DNA of 64,000 nucleotides from Hemileia vastatrix (taxonomy: Eukaryota; Basidiomycota; Pucciniomycetes; Pucciniales; Zaghouaniaceae). A program made the position numbers and the translations under genes. This document shows, in pieces, positions 11,801 to 21,085 of the stretch. Below the pieces are notes generated by a model that worked only from the letters and a program-made list of their open reading frames with translations, was not told where the DNA came from and did no database searches. The stretch is taken from NCBI GenBank assembly GCA_030280995.1, contig JASXTE010000001.1:20712106-20776105 (forward strand). The letters are read 5' to 3'. Numbering within the stretch: the stretch's first letter is position 1; the number at the start of each line of letters is the position of its first letter.

Positions 11801-12100
11801 CTATTTTCTGTTTGAAAAAAGATTTGTAAATTAGCTTTTAAACTGTATACATCACAGGAATAATCTATGCTTAATCCAGTTTCTAATGTAATTTTTTTTA
11901 TATAACTGTCTCTGAATACTGAACCAATCATAGATACTCACTTAATTAGTTCCATAGTTTCCCCTCATCTTACTGAAAGCCCAGAAATTTTTTCAAATGC
12001 TGCTGATATATTACATATTCTGGACTATATTAAAGTATCTTTATATCATTAATATCTAGTTAAATCACACAAAAATTAAGATGAATTTATATGGATACCA
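8883..12100 (+). pseudogene. Ty3/gypsy Pol relic: RT, RNase H, integrase
   Basis: Heavily mutated frames in normal pol order. RT: DLLDTGF block (8893), then fingers and palm at 9189-9480, where the catalytic YxDD has decayed to YMYN. A FLGFTDFY..FIPKFS connection lies near 9525-9570. RNase H starts near 10300 (DLSGYTLAEVLTQ, normally D-A-S-G-Y) and runs through 10432-10746. Integrase follows: an HG..G block, SCSSCKRN zinc cysteines near 11030-11050, and KYSHFIPWNESL near 11200-11230. Many stops and frameshifts; no LTR recognised. A palindrome-bounded insert at 9658-10234 separates RT from RNase H. Confidence 0.7.
9658..10234. mobile_element. Palindrome-bounded insertion in gypsy pol
   Basis: Starts with GGCACCTGCTATAAGGTGCC and ends with GGCACCTGCTATCAGGTGCC, the second a perfect 8-bp-stem palindrome. 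Pol-like reading stops at 9657 and resumes at about 10237, so the interval behaves as an insert. Bases 9658-9832 alone resemble the 177-bp MITE at 8252 (inward AATCCCT/AGGGATTGGTG words), so this may be a 175-bp MITE beside another copy, or one 577-bp element. No gene inside. Confidence 0.5.
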
Positions 12101-13859
12101 CTTTCTTAAATTCTCTCAATTTTTAATATGTTTGTTTTCTCTTTCCACATAAGCAAACCACATTTTCTGTAACAAGTTACATTTAAAGCATTAAAAACAT
12201 GAATCATATTTTTTAAATCTATATCATTTCAAAAAAATATTTAAAAAAGATGGATCAGAAGCTGTGCATCTTAAAGTGTCTGAAGATGAGTAAATCAAAT
12301 TATATGAGTGTGGAATAAAATTTTTCAACAATTATATTTTTGATTTTGGGGTAATATTAGTTTTCAATTACATCTTCAGTGATCAATATTTCAATTTCTT
12401 ACTCTTTTTTAAGAATTTCCTAGGTAGGGCTAGTGAGCTCAAAAAGGCTCAAAAAGCTTCAATAAATCTTTACCTAAATATATTTAGAATTTTTAAGTGA
12501 TTTTGAAAAGATTCCAGGATAAACTTATTAGTATCAGAATAGTTTTTAATATTTTAAAAAAACCTTAGATATCTATTACATTTTTTAGTTTCTTTTCTAA
12601 TTTTAATAGGATCTTTGTAGCTAGTATGAGGGAATTATTTTAGGAGGAAATAAAGTTTTAGCCTTCTTTTTGGAGTTATTCAAAGAAAAATATAGGTTCA
12701 GAAGGATATTTTCATAGTTTATTTATTATTAAGTATAACTTTCAATATATTTTGAGGTGTATTTGAGCTTGGAGCTAGTACTAGTGAGCTAATATCCATT
12801 CTAAACTGCCATTTGGGAGGACTTTCTAACAAGTCTTTCTTAATGTTTTGTGGTGACTCAAACCTATTTTACAAACCAATCACTTTAAGTAAAAGGATTC
12901 CAGTTCAGATTTCTATTATTCACTGGTAAAAGTTAAGCAACTCATAAAGATTCAGGAGGGTTTCTTGTAATTCTACCAAATATTTTTGTACCTGGTTTTA
13001 AGTAAAGCATAAAGAAAATTCTCAAGTTATCACCTCCAAGATAGACACAAAACATTATAAACTTACCATTTTCAAAAATTGAAGTCACTTAAACTTTCTG
13101 GTAAAAATCATGGTAATGTGAATGAAAATGACCACTAATTGTCTTCACTGAGGAAACTGAAGTACATAAACCTGATGAAGCTTGTAGTATTGAGAATCAT
13201 GCACAATTACTTTTAATGTGTTTTCTGCATCAATTGTGACAAAAATGTGTTTTAAATATACTCTAACACAATTAAATAGAAACATTTAATATAAAGAAAC
13301 TACATTAAATAAAATAATTAAGCTTATACATATTTAAATTGTATTATTCTAATTTTAGATCCCATGCCATGTTATTAGACTCCAATAAAAATTGCAAAAT
13401 ATGGAAGTTCAAAAGGTGTATTCCCTGAGATTAAACTAAAATCCTTAGTGAGTAATATTATTAAAATGGTGTTTCACTCTCTTTTATTGTCTGTCAGAAA
13501 ATTTTAGAAAGCCAAAAAATTTAGAAGATGAATTCTTCTTAGTGGCATGTTCTCTTTGTGTACAGTGGGTAGAAATATGTATACACTACTTTCTTTTTGG
13601 CTAATAATACTTACTAAAATGTCCTAAAATATTTGTATATGATAAATTTAGAGGCCTAGATGCATAATATCATAAAAAAACATGAAAATAAACAGTACTC
13701 TTTTATAATATTAAAATTTGTAGAAAATTTGGAATGTAACCTTAAAAAAAGTTGTTGCAGGAAATTGAGACTAGGACCATGGTAAAGAGGATGAAATAAA
13801 GTCATTTTCAAAAAAGAAATTATCAAAAAATATTTATTTTTTAGCAAAAATAAGTGACA
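12101..13859. other. No gene seen; AT-rich
   Basis: Only short unremarkable frames on both strands. Possibly the 3' part of the gypsy relic, but no LTR pair was found. Confidence 0.4.
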
Positions 13860-15510
13860 TTCCTTGGACCTTTTTTGCTATATTTATGGGTAAAAGAACT
13901 TTGTGGCACATTTCTGGCCATTTTTGGGGACTTTTTTGAACAATTTTGAAAACTTTTTTTGATAATTTTCTGGAAAAGTTTTGTAACTTTTTTGGGGACT
14001 TATTTTGAATATTTCTTTCAGGTATCTTGAGAAGAGCTCTCTGGGTATGTTTTAAAATTTTTTTATTAATTTTCTAATTTAGATTAATTTTATATTAATT
14101 TTATAGATAAAAATGACTGAAAATCTAGAGTTGGTAAGCCAGATTCATAAGGTAAGATAAGAAGGTAATGTATAGAATATAACATTATGTAGGTAAAAAA
14201 AGTATGGGGTCTAATATAGGTTAAGAAGTTTTATTTTTATTTCATAAATCAACATTTAAAAAGTCATATATAATACTCCACTTACTTAAATTAATGGGCA
14301 TCAGGATGTGTGTTGTATAATGGTGATGATGATTATATTTTTATTCTTCAAGAGGCTCATGTATACACTTGTGTTTTATTTCATTGACTTTGATCATATA
14401 TGATTTACATTCACATTTTTACTTGAGATATTATTGCTATAGGTTATTAAATTATCTTATATGAAATTATTACATGTTAGTCTATAGAATGAACTTCAAA
14501 TTTGGGAATCTAGGCCTCTACTTCAAAAAATAAAAGGGGAAAGTATTTTCGTTTTTTTTCCAAAGTATTTTTTTTTGAATATAAATTTTTTTGACATAGA
14601 AAGTTATGGTGATCTGCACCCAGAAATAAATCTGAGAATAAAGATTTTTTGGAAACTAATAAAAGAAAGTCATAACTCAAAGACAAAAAACAAATTCATA
14701 AATTTAATTTATAAAAAGATAGGAAGTATCATTAAGATATGAGGATCTAGATTATTAGATATCAGAAGTTTACTTGGCCAAAAAAATGTTGAACAGTTTA
14801 AAAATCTTAAAAAGAAGATAAAAGAATTTTTGGAAGACTTTCATGTTGATATTAAAGAATAAATCCAGAAAGAAATGTATAAATTAAAAAAAATTAACTC
14901 AGTAAAAAAATAAACTCTTTAACATCAGAATTTGATTTATTTACATTAACACAGGAAAGTAAAAAATCTTGATTCATTGATTTTTTAGAATCAAGTTGCT
15001 TCATTTTTAATTATTTTCCTTTTAACTGAATTTAATCATTTTCCAATTGAAATTGATTATTTTTAAATTTTTTATTGTATTCTGTTTGAATTCTAACATT
15101 ATCACTCTCTAAATCTAAAAAATATCTCTCAATTTACAAAAATATTTCTTCCTTTGATTGAGAATGAAGCCACTTTTTCCTCTAAATTTTTTTGACATTC
15201 TGAAGTTTTTGCTTGAGACTCTAGCTTCATGATTTTAATGTGAGCTTTTTCTTTTTCTGAAACAACTTTAACTTTGAAGAATAAGAGAAATAAAATTTAA
15301 AAAATTCTATATTAAATACATAAAAATAACCTTTTTTGTTTTTATTAAAAATATTTTCATCAGCAGAAAAATCATCCTTTGACATAGATTAAGCTGTTTC
15401 AAAGCTAGCAGAAGCCTTTTTCTTGAGCCTGTCGCTAATAGGGGTTGATTCTTTATCTTCTACACTTTCATTGTCAGTTACTTCCTTATGTCACCATAAG
15501 ACCTACACAC
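13860..15510 (-). mobile_element. Partial copy of a Myb-bearing TIR element
   Basis: Bases 13950-14540 and 15370-15490 align with 59330-59810 and 59940-60070, interior parts of the TIR element at 45052-61194. Shared features include T-rich runs with repeated CTTTTTTGG words, a block starting near GGGGTCTAATATAGG, and the coding block below. Neither terminus is recognisable and the N-terminal Myb part is missing, so this is a truncated relic. Confidence 0.6.
14880..15490 (-). pseudogene. Myb/SANT-like transposon protein, C-terminal part only (copy 2)
   Basis: The minus strand reads an acidic segment (EVADNE-like) and RLKK.ASASF, matching the segment at 60070-59940 in copy 4. It is followed by an E/K-rich coiled-coil region (about 15280-14990) as in copy 3. 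Stops interrupt it and the DNA-binding N-terminus is absent. Confidence 0.5.
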
Positions 15511-16307
15511 AAGGTCAAGGGTGTTCCTGGAAGTGAGATGAGGAGAGTAGTTTAGGAACTTCTTCAAAGCATAGAGGAAATGTTTGAGGAAGTGATTTGA
15601 AGATGACTTGAAGGAAGAGCTACTGATTCAAGATATGTTCGATAAGAATTCTAATATAATTTAAAGGTAATATTAATATTATTAAGATCTCACAACGGGT
15701 TGGAAACTCAATAATCAAAGATTTAGGATTTAGAAATGATTACTGAGAAAAAAAGGAAAGATACAATAATAATGATTTAACCTGAAGCTTTTACCACTAT
15801 TAACTATATATACGTTTTATAATTAAATTCTAAAGAATGTCGAACCAAAACCCAACCCCTTTTATACCCTTTACTCCTCCTTGCATTGACCTCATACCCA
15901 TCCATTATTCTGCACACCACAGACCATTAAAAATACACCCGTTACACCTGGACTCTCCTCACTAACATCCGTCAACCCTTTAATCCTCCACTAACCATTC
16001 TGTCCATGCTCACTACCCCATTTAATAATCCAAAGATGCTTAATAAACCTTTTAGCAGACTATTACATTGACTATTGTGCTGTGTGTCGCTTATTGAGGA
16101 AAAGAATAACACACACTATTGAGAGATTGACTAATTTATATTTAGAGTTTAGACTAGCGCAGTTGAATAGTGAGTACACAAAGGAAAGTTGCAGTTGCTA
16201 TGTAGAATTGCTTTCTGTGCTTTGAGTATGGATTTAGACCTCTGTATTATTGATTTAATGAGCTGCTTTTGCCTCGAGTGTCACGTGGCGCATGACAGAT
16301 GCCTGGG
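15511..16307 (+). other. Mostly non-coding; one 42-codon ORF
   Basis: An ATG at 15837 opens 42 codons to a stop at 15963, rich in Pro and His, about 30 bases after a TATATATA run (near 15806). It could be a truncated Gag start. Nothing in it is recognisable, and it has no RNA or homology support within the window. Confidence 0.25.
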
Positions 16308-16315
16308 TATAAAAA
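16308..16315 (+). promoter_or_regulatory. TATA box upstream of split Zn2Cys6-pattern gene
   Basis: TATAAAAA in a locally GC-rich stretch, 80 bases before the ATG at 16395 and followed by a pyrimidine-rich leader. The spacing suits a fungal core promoter. Confidence 0.5.
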
Positions 16316-16394
16316 CGGGAGCTCCGTCGAGCGTGAGACATACTTCCCACACTACTTTCCCTCCCTTCTTACTTTAATTAATTTATAATTTATT

Positions 16395-16463
16395 ATGTTG
16401 AATTGTCCTACCCAAACTCCCACGCCTCCACACCCCAAAGCGGATGGTGGAATCATTACCCGG
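16395..16463 (+). pseudogene. Zn2Cys6-pattern gene, 5' exon (split by LTR element)
   Basis: ATG at 16395 opens 23 codons (Pro/Thr rich) in the same frame that resumes at 22032 once the 4-bp duplication is counted once. The reading frame is therefore exactly preserved across the 5.6 kb insertion. The start is supported by the TATA box 80 bases upstream. See the 3' part at 22028-22897. Confidence 0.55.
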
Positions 16464-17406
16464 TGTGGTGATCCAAACCTGGGTAGGCCTTTGGAGTGCA
16501 TATTTTGGGGTATTTGGTATGTAGGATGTTATTGGGTTTATGGTGTTATTAGTGGATTTTTTCATATTTAGGAGATAGTTAGTAGTGTTTATGGAGGCTT
16601 AAGCTAGGGTCACTTATTATGTCTCAGCTTAATGTCCTTTCTTTTCACTTTATTTTGGTATCCCTTATGGGTGGTTACCTTGTTTTATAGGGTAGTTATG
16701 GTGTTATTATTGGTATTTATCGGATGTTTATTGCTTAGTGGTTCTTATGTAGGCTTGAGTTAGGGTCACTTATTATGTCTCAGCTTATTGTCCTTTATTT
16801 TCTTTTCATTTTGGTATGTCTTATGTGTGTTTATCTTGTTTATTAGTGAAGTTATGGGTTTTTAGGGTTTTTAGGGTTTTTATGGGTTGTATGGGTGTTT
16901 TAGGGCCTAGAAGCGGCCCGCCCGCCCCCAAGCGGCCTGCCTGCCCCTAAGCGGAGCCGCCTCCAAGCGTCCTGGCCGCCTGGGCGCTGGGGAAGCGCCA
17001 AAATGCACTTTTATGCATGAAAAAGGCTGGGAAAGCTGGATTTTGGACAGGGAATTGGTCAGGGTGGTCTGTGCACTGGCTGTATGATGCGTGTGTGGGA
17101 AGATTTTTAGAAGAGCATCTTATCTCTTTACTCACCGCCTCTCTGTTCCTCACTGTCTCATTGGCTTGTGTTTTGTTTGAATATATTACTGTTCAATTCA
17201 ACTCTTTCTAGTAGTCTTTCTGGGACTATTATCTTCACTTTAAAGGGGTCAAGAGTGTTTAATTAGAGGGTCTAGCAAACATATCTCCAATTTGCTGCAA
17301 CAGGTTAATCTCACTTATTTTTCTAAAGTGACAGGGGATTTTCTCTCTGGTTTTTCTCCAACTCCCTTGGTCAAGGCCTATAGCTAGTACTATAGGATTG
17401 TCTACA
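16464..17406 (+). repeat. 5' LTR of Gag-only element
   Basis: Begins TGTGGTGATC and ends GATTGTCTACA. It holds an internal duplication of about 157 bp (TTAGGGTCACTTATTATG words near 16605 and 16762), a run of T-rich units ending AGGG near 16856-16885, and a GC-rich island at 16905-17005 made of degenerate AAGCGGCC-GCC units. The 60-70-residue readings here are LTR sequence, present in both copies. Confidence 0.9.
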
Positions 17407-17410
17407 TTTC

Positions 17411-17427
17411 TGGCGCCCAACGTGGGG
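17411..17427 (+). promoter_or_regulatory. Primer-binding site
   Basis: TGGCGCCCAACGTGGGG starts four bases after the 5' LTR, the standard place for tRNA-primed minus-strand DNA synthesis. The element at 45106-58166 has the same site with a single base difference (57044-57060, minus strand). I did not assign the tRNA. Confidence 0.85.
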
Positions 17428-17643
17428 TCGAATCTGTTGGCTTTTTGGAATCTCTGTTGATCTAGGCTTCTCTCTTTGGTGGATCTCCTTTGGTGGATTT
17501 TGAATTTGGTGCTATATCTCTTTGTGGTTGGTCTAGGGGTCTTCTTTTCTGTTGTTTTTGGTCCCTCCTAGGTCTCTAAGGCTACTGGGGGGACTTTGGC
17601 TCTCTTTGGTGGAGATTGGAGGCTGTAACTTGGAATTGCTAGG

Positions 17644-19026
17644 ATGGTTAGGATTCAGTCTTGGGATGGTTCAAGGTTTTTGGGAGAGGATGCAAAGGGG
17701 TTTTTGGCTTGGTTTGAGGTTGCTGCTGAGATTGATGGGGCCTCACTGTTGGACATGGTCAGGCAAGTAATCTTTTTCATTGGTAATAGGGAGGTGGAGA
17801 AGGAAGTTTCTGGTATGGAAGGATATAGGAGTCAGGACTGGGGGAAGTTGAAGATTGAAATGGTTAAAAGGTGGCCCACTTCTTTCTCAATGGTGGATCT
17901 TCATGGGATTGCTAGGAAGTGGGAATTGAAAGGTGGTGTAACTTCTCTTTCTCAGTATGGGGACTTTACGGAGGAGTTTGGGGAGGCTCTGGATTATCTG
18001 GTATATAATGATATATTACCACATGAAGATGGGGCCAAGTATGTATTTTGTAGTGCTGTGGGTAGGAATGAAAAGGTGGAGGTTATGGAGATTCTTTTCA
18101 AGGCTGACTTGATGAAGACTCTTCCAAATGGGGAAAATAGGATTCCTGGTATGGCTATTCTGAAGGAGGTTATTTTGGGATATTTGGATGGTATTATGAA
18201 TAGGGATGTGGAATCTGGAGAGGAAATCCTGTTGGATGGAGTGGTTCAGGAGACTGTGGTGGAAAATTCAGTTTCTGGAAAGGTGTTGGAGCCATCAAAT
18301 TTGGAAGATGGGGACTCTGATGATGTTTGTGAAACTGATTTTTCTTTTCCAAAGGATGCCATGGGATCTCAGGAATGTGCTTCACTGGATGTTTTGGAAA
18401 TTTACACACTGGAGGATCAGTGTATTTCCTCAAGTTTGGGTGAATTATGTGGGAAGGAGGACTTGTCTGGTCATGAAGAAGGATTTTGGGATATTGAGAA
18501 GGAATCTGTGGTGGATGAATGGTTTCTGTGGGATGATTATTTTTCTTTCTCAAGTTCAGATAATGGCTTATTTAAGGAGGATGTATCAGTTGAATTTTTG
18601 GATGGACAGATGGATTCTGTCTTGGATCTTTTTCTCATAGAGAAAGATTATTTTCAGGTGGTTCCCTCAAAATCTGAAGCTCTCTGCTTGGAGGAGGATT
18701 TTTATTTTGATGTTATGGATGTTATTCTGGAGGATTTTGCAGATTCTAAGCAAGATTCCTGTAGGGAAGGGGAAAGTTGTGATGTTTTGGATGTCACTGG
18801 TCTGGAGGTTGATTTTAAAGATGTGGTGGAGGTTCCAGATGTTTCACAGGATGGAGAATTTATTAATTCTGGTTATGTGAACTATGGTAGACTCAGTGTA
18901 TGGAGGAGGATGGAAGATTTGTTTGGAGGTCTGATTTTGGGATATCAGAATTGGAAGAGGAGCTTAGGGGGTTCAGGCCCTAGGGGCAAACTTATTGGTT
19001 TAAACCTTGGGATTTCAAGAATCTGA
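17644..19026 (+). CDS. gag: Gag-like protein of non-autonomous LTR element
   Basis: 460 residues, open throughout. Residues 1-165 align with the Gag of the 45-58 kb element: RI.SWDG near the start, then LDMV.Q..FFI..R.VEKEV and MEGY, D-W, KGGV, and L..LPNGE...P...I..... at the end of the shared part. Residues 170-420 are strongly acidic and show no zinc knuckle, unlike the longer Gag. It would assemble RNA particles, or join those of a helper; both are inferred. The start ATG aligns with the VRI..WDG block of the other Gag. Antisense and shifted frames inside it (18194-18553, 18206-18640) are shadows. Confidence 0.8.
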   Translation: MVRIQSWDGSRFLGEDAKGFLAWFEVAAEIDGASLLDMVRQVIFFIGNREVEKEVSGMEGYRSQDWGKLKIEMVKRWPTSFSMVDLHGIARKWELKGGVTSLSQYGDFTEEFGEALDYLVYNDILPHEDGAKYVFCSAVGRNEKVEVMEILFKADLMKTLPNGENRIPGMAILKEVILGYLDGIMNRDVESGEEILLDGVVQETVVENSVSGKVLEPSNLEDGDSDDVCETDFSFPKDAMGSQECASLDVLEIYTLEDQCISSSLGELCGKEDLSGHEEGFWDIEKESVVDEWFLWDDYFSFSSSDNGLFKEDVSVEFLDGQMDSVLDLFLIEKDYFQVVPSKSEALCLEEDFYFDVMDVILEDFADSKQDSCREGESCDVLDVTGLEVDFKDVVEVPDVSQDGEFINSGYVNYGRLSVWRRMEDLFGGLILGYQNWKRSLGGSGPRGKLIGLNLGISRI

Positions 19027-19165
19027 TTCCTCCAAAATGAGGATAAACTACTTAATTTGTTTTGGTTTTGCTTAATTTGGCCTCTATGTATTTGGTCAGG
19101 ATTTTTTTTTGTTTTGTCCAATTCTTTTCAGTCTCTCTGGTTCAAGTCTCTATATAAAAAAGGGA

Positions 19166-19212
19166 GGCCGGGCCGCTTCAGGAAGCACCTCCGACTTCGG
19201 GCGGCCGGCCCG
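19166..19212 (+). other. GC-rich hairpin after a TATA run
   Basis: Within AT-rich DNA, GGGCCGC (from 19171) faces GCGGCCGGCCCG (19201-19212), enclosing a GAAG...CTTC inner pair. It follows TATATAAAAAAG at 19151-19162 and resembles the GC-rich island of the LTR. It could be an internal promoter or RNA structure; undecided. Confidence 0.4.
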
Positions 19213-19521
19213 TAATGAAAAAAAAAATCTTAGTATAATGAAGATGGAAGAAAAGAAAAATTCAAGTGAAGATGGATATTTTATTTAAAATAAAATGAAG
19301 ATAAAAATGAAGATTATTGGTTTTATTTCACCTCCGGAATGAGGTTAAACTGCAAAAAAAAAAAAAAAAAAAATTCTAAATTGGATTTTTTTTGGCTTAA
19401 AAGAATTTTAATGGTTTTTTAATGGTTTTGGTTTTTTATGGGAGAAGATTTGTGTTGGAAAATCCTTTTTGTTAGAAGGTACCCAGGGGTGGAGCTTCTA
19501 GATTTTGTTTTGGAAAGTGTG

Positions 19522-19562
19522 GGGGTGACTGATGGGCTGGCTTCTCTATCAACAGTTACCCC
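19522..19562 (+). repeat. Long hairpin copy 1
   Basis: GGGGTGACTG pairs with CAGTTACCCC over 10 bp (one G-U) around a loop containing GATGGGCTGG. An AGAAG...CTTCT mini-stem precedes it. Copies: 19786-19827, 20500-20540, and 49770-49810 in the 13 kb element. Confidence 0.75.
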
Positions 19563-19785
19563 AGATTGTCTGTTTCCAACCCCTTCTCTTAATTTTGTTG
19601 AATTCTAGTATTGGTTTTTTTTCTTTAACAGGTTTTTAGTCCACCATGACTTTAAACTGGAAATTATTTTGGTCTTCAAGTGCTGGACCCCTCATGTTTA
19701 TTGGTTTTGTTTAATTTTGTTGGATGTTGTGTTTTTGTTAGAAGGTACCTAGGGGGGGCTTCTAGATTTTATTTTGGCAAGTGTG

Positions 19786-19827
19786 GGAGTAACTGATGAG
19801 CTGGCTGCTTGGTAGAACAGTTACCCC
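19786..19827 (+). repeat. Long hairpin copy 2
   Basis: GGAGTAACTG and CAGTTACCCC, one mismatch. The loop has GATGAGCTG (19795-19803), exactly complementary to CAGCTCATC at 19987-19995, so a loop-loop contact is possible. Confidence 0.7.
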
Positions 19828-19943
19828 AGAATGTCTGTTTCAAGCCTTTGGTTTTTTTTCTAGTTGAATTCTAGTGTTGTTTATTTTTGTGATTCAGGTT
19901 TTTAGTCCTCTATGACTTTAAACTGAAATTTTTTTAGGTGTGA

Positions 19944-19969
19944 CCACATCAAGGTGCACTTGGATGTGG
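19944..19969 (+). repeat. CCACATC/GATGTGG hairpin
   Basis: A perfect 7-bp outer stem, extendable inward by AAG/CTT. The same stem (6 bp) and inner AAG/CTT recur in the 13 kb element at 49378-49401 on the minus strand, beside the same GCTCATCAATTGG word. Confidence 0.7.
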
Positions 19970-20499
19970 GTAAGGTATCAGGGGATCAGCTCATCAATTG
20001 GGTGGGGGATACCATTTTATTTTGTTTTATTTGTTAAAGGAGGTTAAATGTTTTGGCTTTGATGGTTTTTGGTTTGGGGATTTATGGGATATATCTTCAA
20101 GATTTTTTTGGAAAGTCCTTCAAGACTTTAAACTGATCTTTTAATTACGGGCTCAAGATTTTTTGATGTCCATCAAGACTTTAAACTGAAAATTCTGTTA
20201 GTCCTCCAAGACTTAAAACTGGCTGGTTTTTAAAGATTTATTCAAGAATTTAATTTTACTACTGTGGATCTAGTAGTCCTCCAAGACTTTAAACTGGCTG
20301 GTTTCAAGATTTTGTCAAGAAGTAGTCCGTCAAGACTTTAAACTGAACACTGTGTTAGTCCCCCAAGACTTTAAACTGAGGATTGTTGATGGTAAGTCCC
20401 CCAAGACTATAAACTGAGGAATGGGAGGCAGTGTGATGTTGAAGTTTAAAGGCAGAAGGATCCAAGGGGGAACTTCTGAATTTTGTAAAGGCAATTTTG

Positions 20500-20540
20500 G
20501 GGGTGACTGATGGGCTGGAAGCTCTATATACAGTTACCCC
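20500..20540 (+). repeat. Long hairpin copy 3
   Basis: GGGGTGACTG pairs with CAGTTACCCC over 10 bp with one G-U pair; the loop carries GATGGGCTGG as in copy 1. Confidence 0.75.
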
Positions 20541-20761
20541 AGAAAGTTAGTTACTTCTCTAAATCTTTTTCTGGTTGATCTCTGGTTCTGGGTTCTGTGA
20601 TTCAGGGTTTTTCAGTCCCCCAAGACTATAAACTGAGGATTTTTGGAGTCCCCCAAGACAATAAAATGAGGGCTGGTAGTCCTCCAAGACTTTAAACTGA
20701 GGGCTTTTAGTCCCCCAAGACTTTAAACTGAGGGTTGTGAGTCCCCCAAGACTATAAAATG

Positions 20762-21074
20762 AGGAAATTTTTATGCTGGTAGAAGGTTATAGTCGGGAAG
20801 ACTTGTCAACTGGATATCACTTTTCATTTTTGGAGGCTGGTACAGCCAGAGTTGGGATTCAGGAACAGAAGAAAGAGATTCTTTTCAAAGAGATAGGTTT
20901 AATTTAAAGGCATGGTGCAAGAGAAGTTTTAAAGAAGAAGCTTGGATTGCTGGTTCAGAAGCTCACTTAGGATGGAATAGGATCTGGTGGAAGAGAGAAA
21001 TAAGCTTTTTGTAAAGATTCTGGATAGGTGTTCAAGCATGGATTTGGCAAAGGAGGAATGGGGACATTTTTGAT
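20762..21074 (+). other. Element 3' leader to purine tract, no gene
   Basis: Purine-rich plus strand with no frame longer than a few dozen codons. Confidence 0.5.
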
Positions 21075-21085
21075 TGGAGGGAGGA
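21075..21085 (+). promoter_or_regulatory. Polypurine tract
   Basis: TGGAGGGAGGA directly abuts the 3' LTR start at 21086, the position used to prime plus-strand DNA. Confidence 0.75.

Larger units (their letters stand above)
19029..20761 (+). repeat. Array of 16 covarying hairpins (non-coding 3' region)
   Basis: Each unit has a 4-base arm, a 6-base loop, a complementary arm and then TTAAACTG or a close variant. Starts: 19029, 19331, 19638, 19904, 20114, 20167, 20200, 20275, 20324, 20357, 20395, 20614, 20647, 20678, 20709, 20740. The last four are spaced exactly 31 bases apart. Thirteen have AGTC/GACT or CCTC/GAGG arms that pair fully or almost so; 20167 and 20647 carry one mismatched end pair. 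The loop is mostly CCCCAA, CTCCAA or CACCAT. No frame covers the region, so conservation is at nucleic-acid level. Role unknown; packaging or Gag binding would be natural guesses. Confidence 0.85.

Noticed and set aside
16855..16885. Telomere-like GGGTTTTTAGGG repeat
   Set aside because: Only about three units, inside both LTR copies (again near 21480), so it is LTR sequence and not a chromosome end.
16947..17211. Small ORFs in the LTR (repeated at 21568-21832)
   Set aside because: They occur in both LTR copies only because the LTR is duplicated; no start context or domain. A tiny LTR-encoded peptide cannot be excluded.
18194..18553. Antisense 119-residue ORF inside the Gag-like gene
   Set aside because: His/Pro-rich antisense shadow of the acidic Gag tail with no independent support.
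20647..20761. CRISPR-like array (31-base spacing)
   Set aside because: The sequence is eukaryotic, units are short hairpins separated by similar rather than unique spacers, spacing is regular only in the last four units, and no cas-like gene exists.
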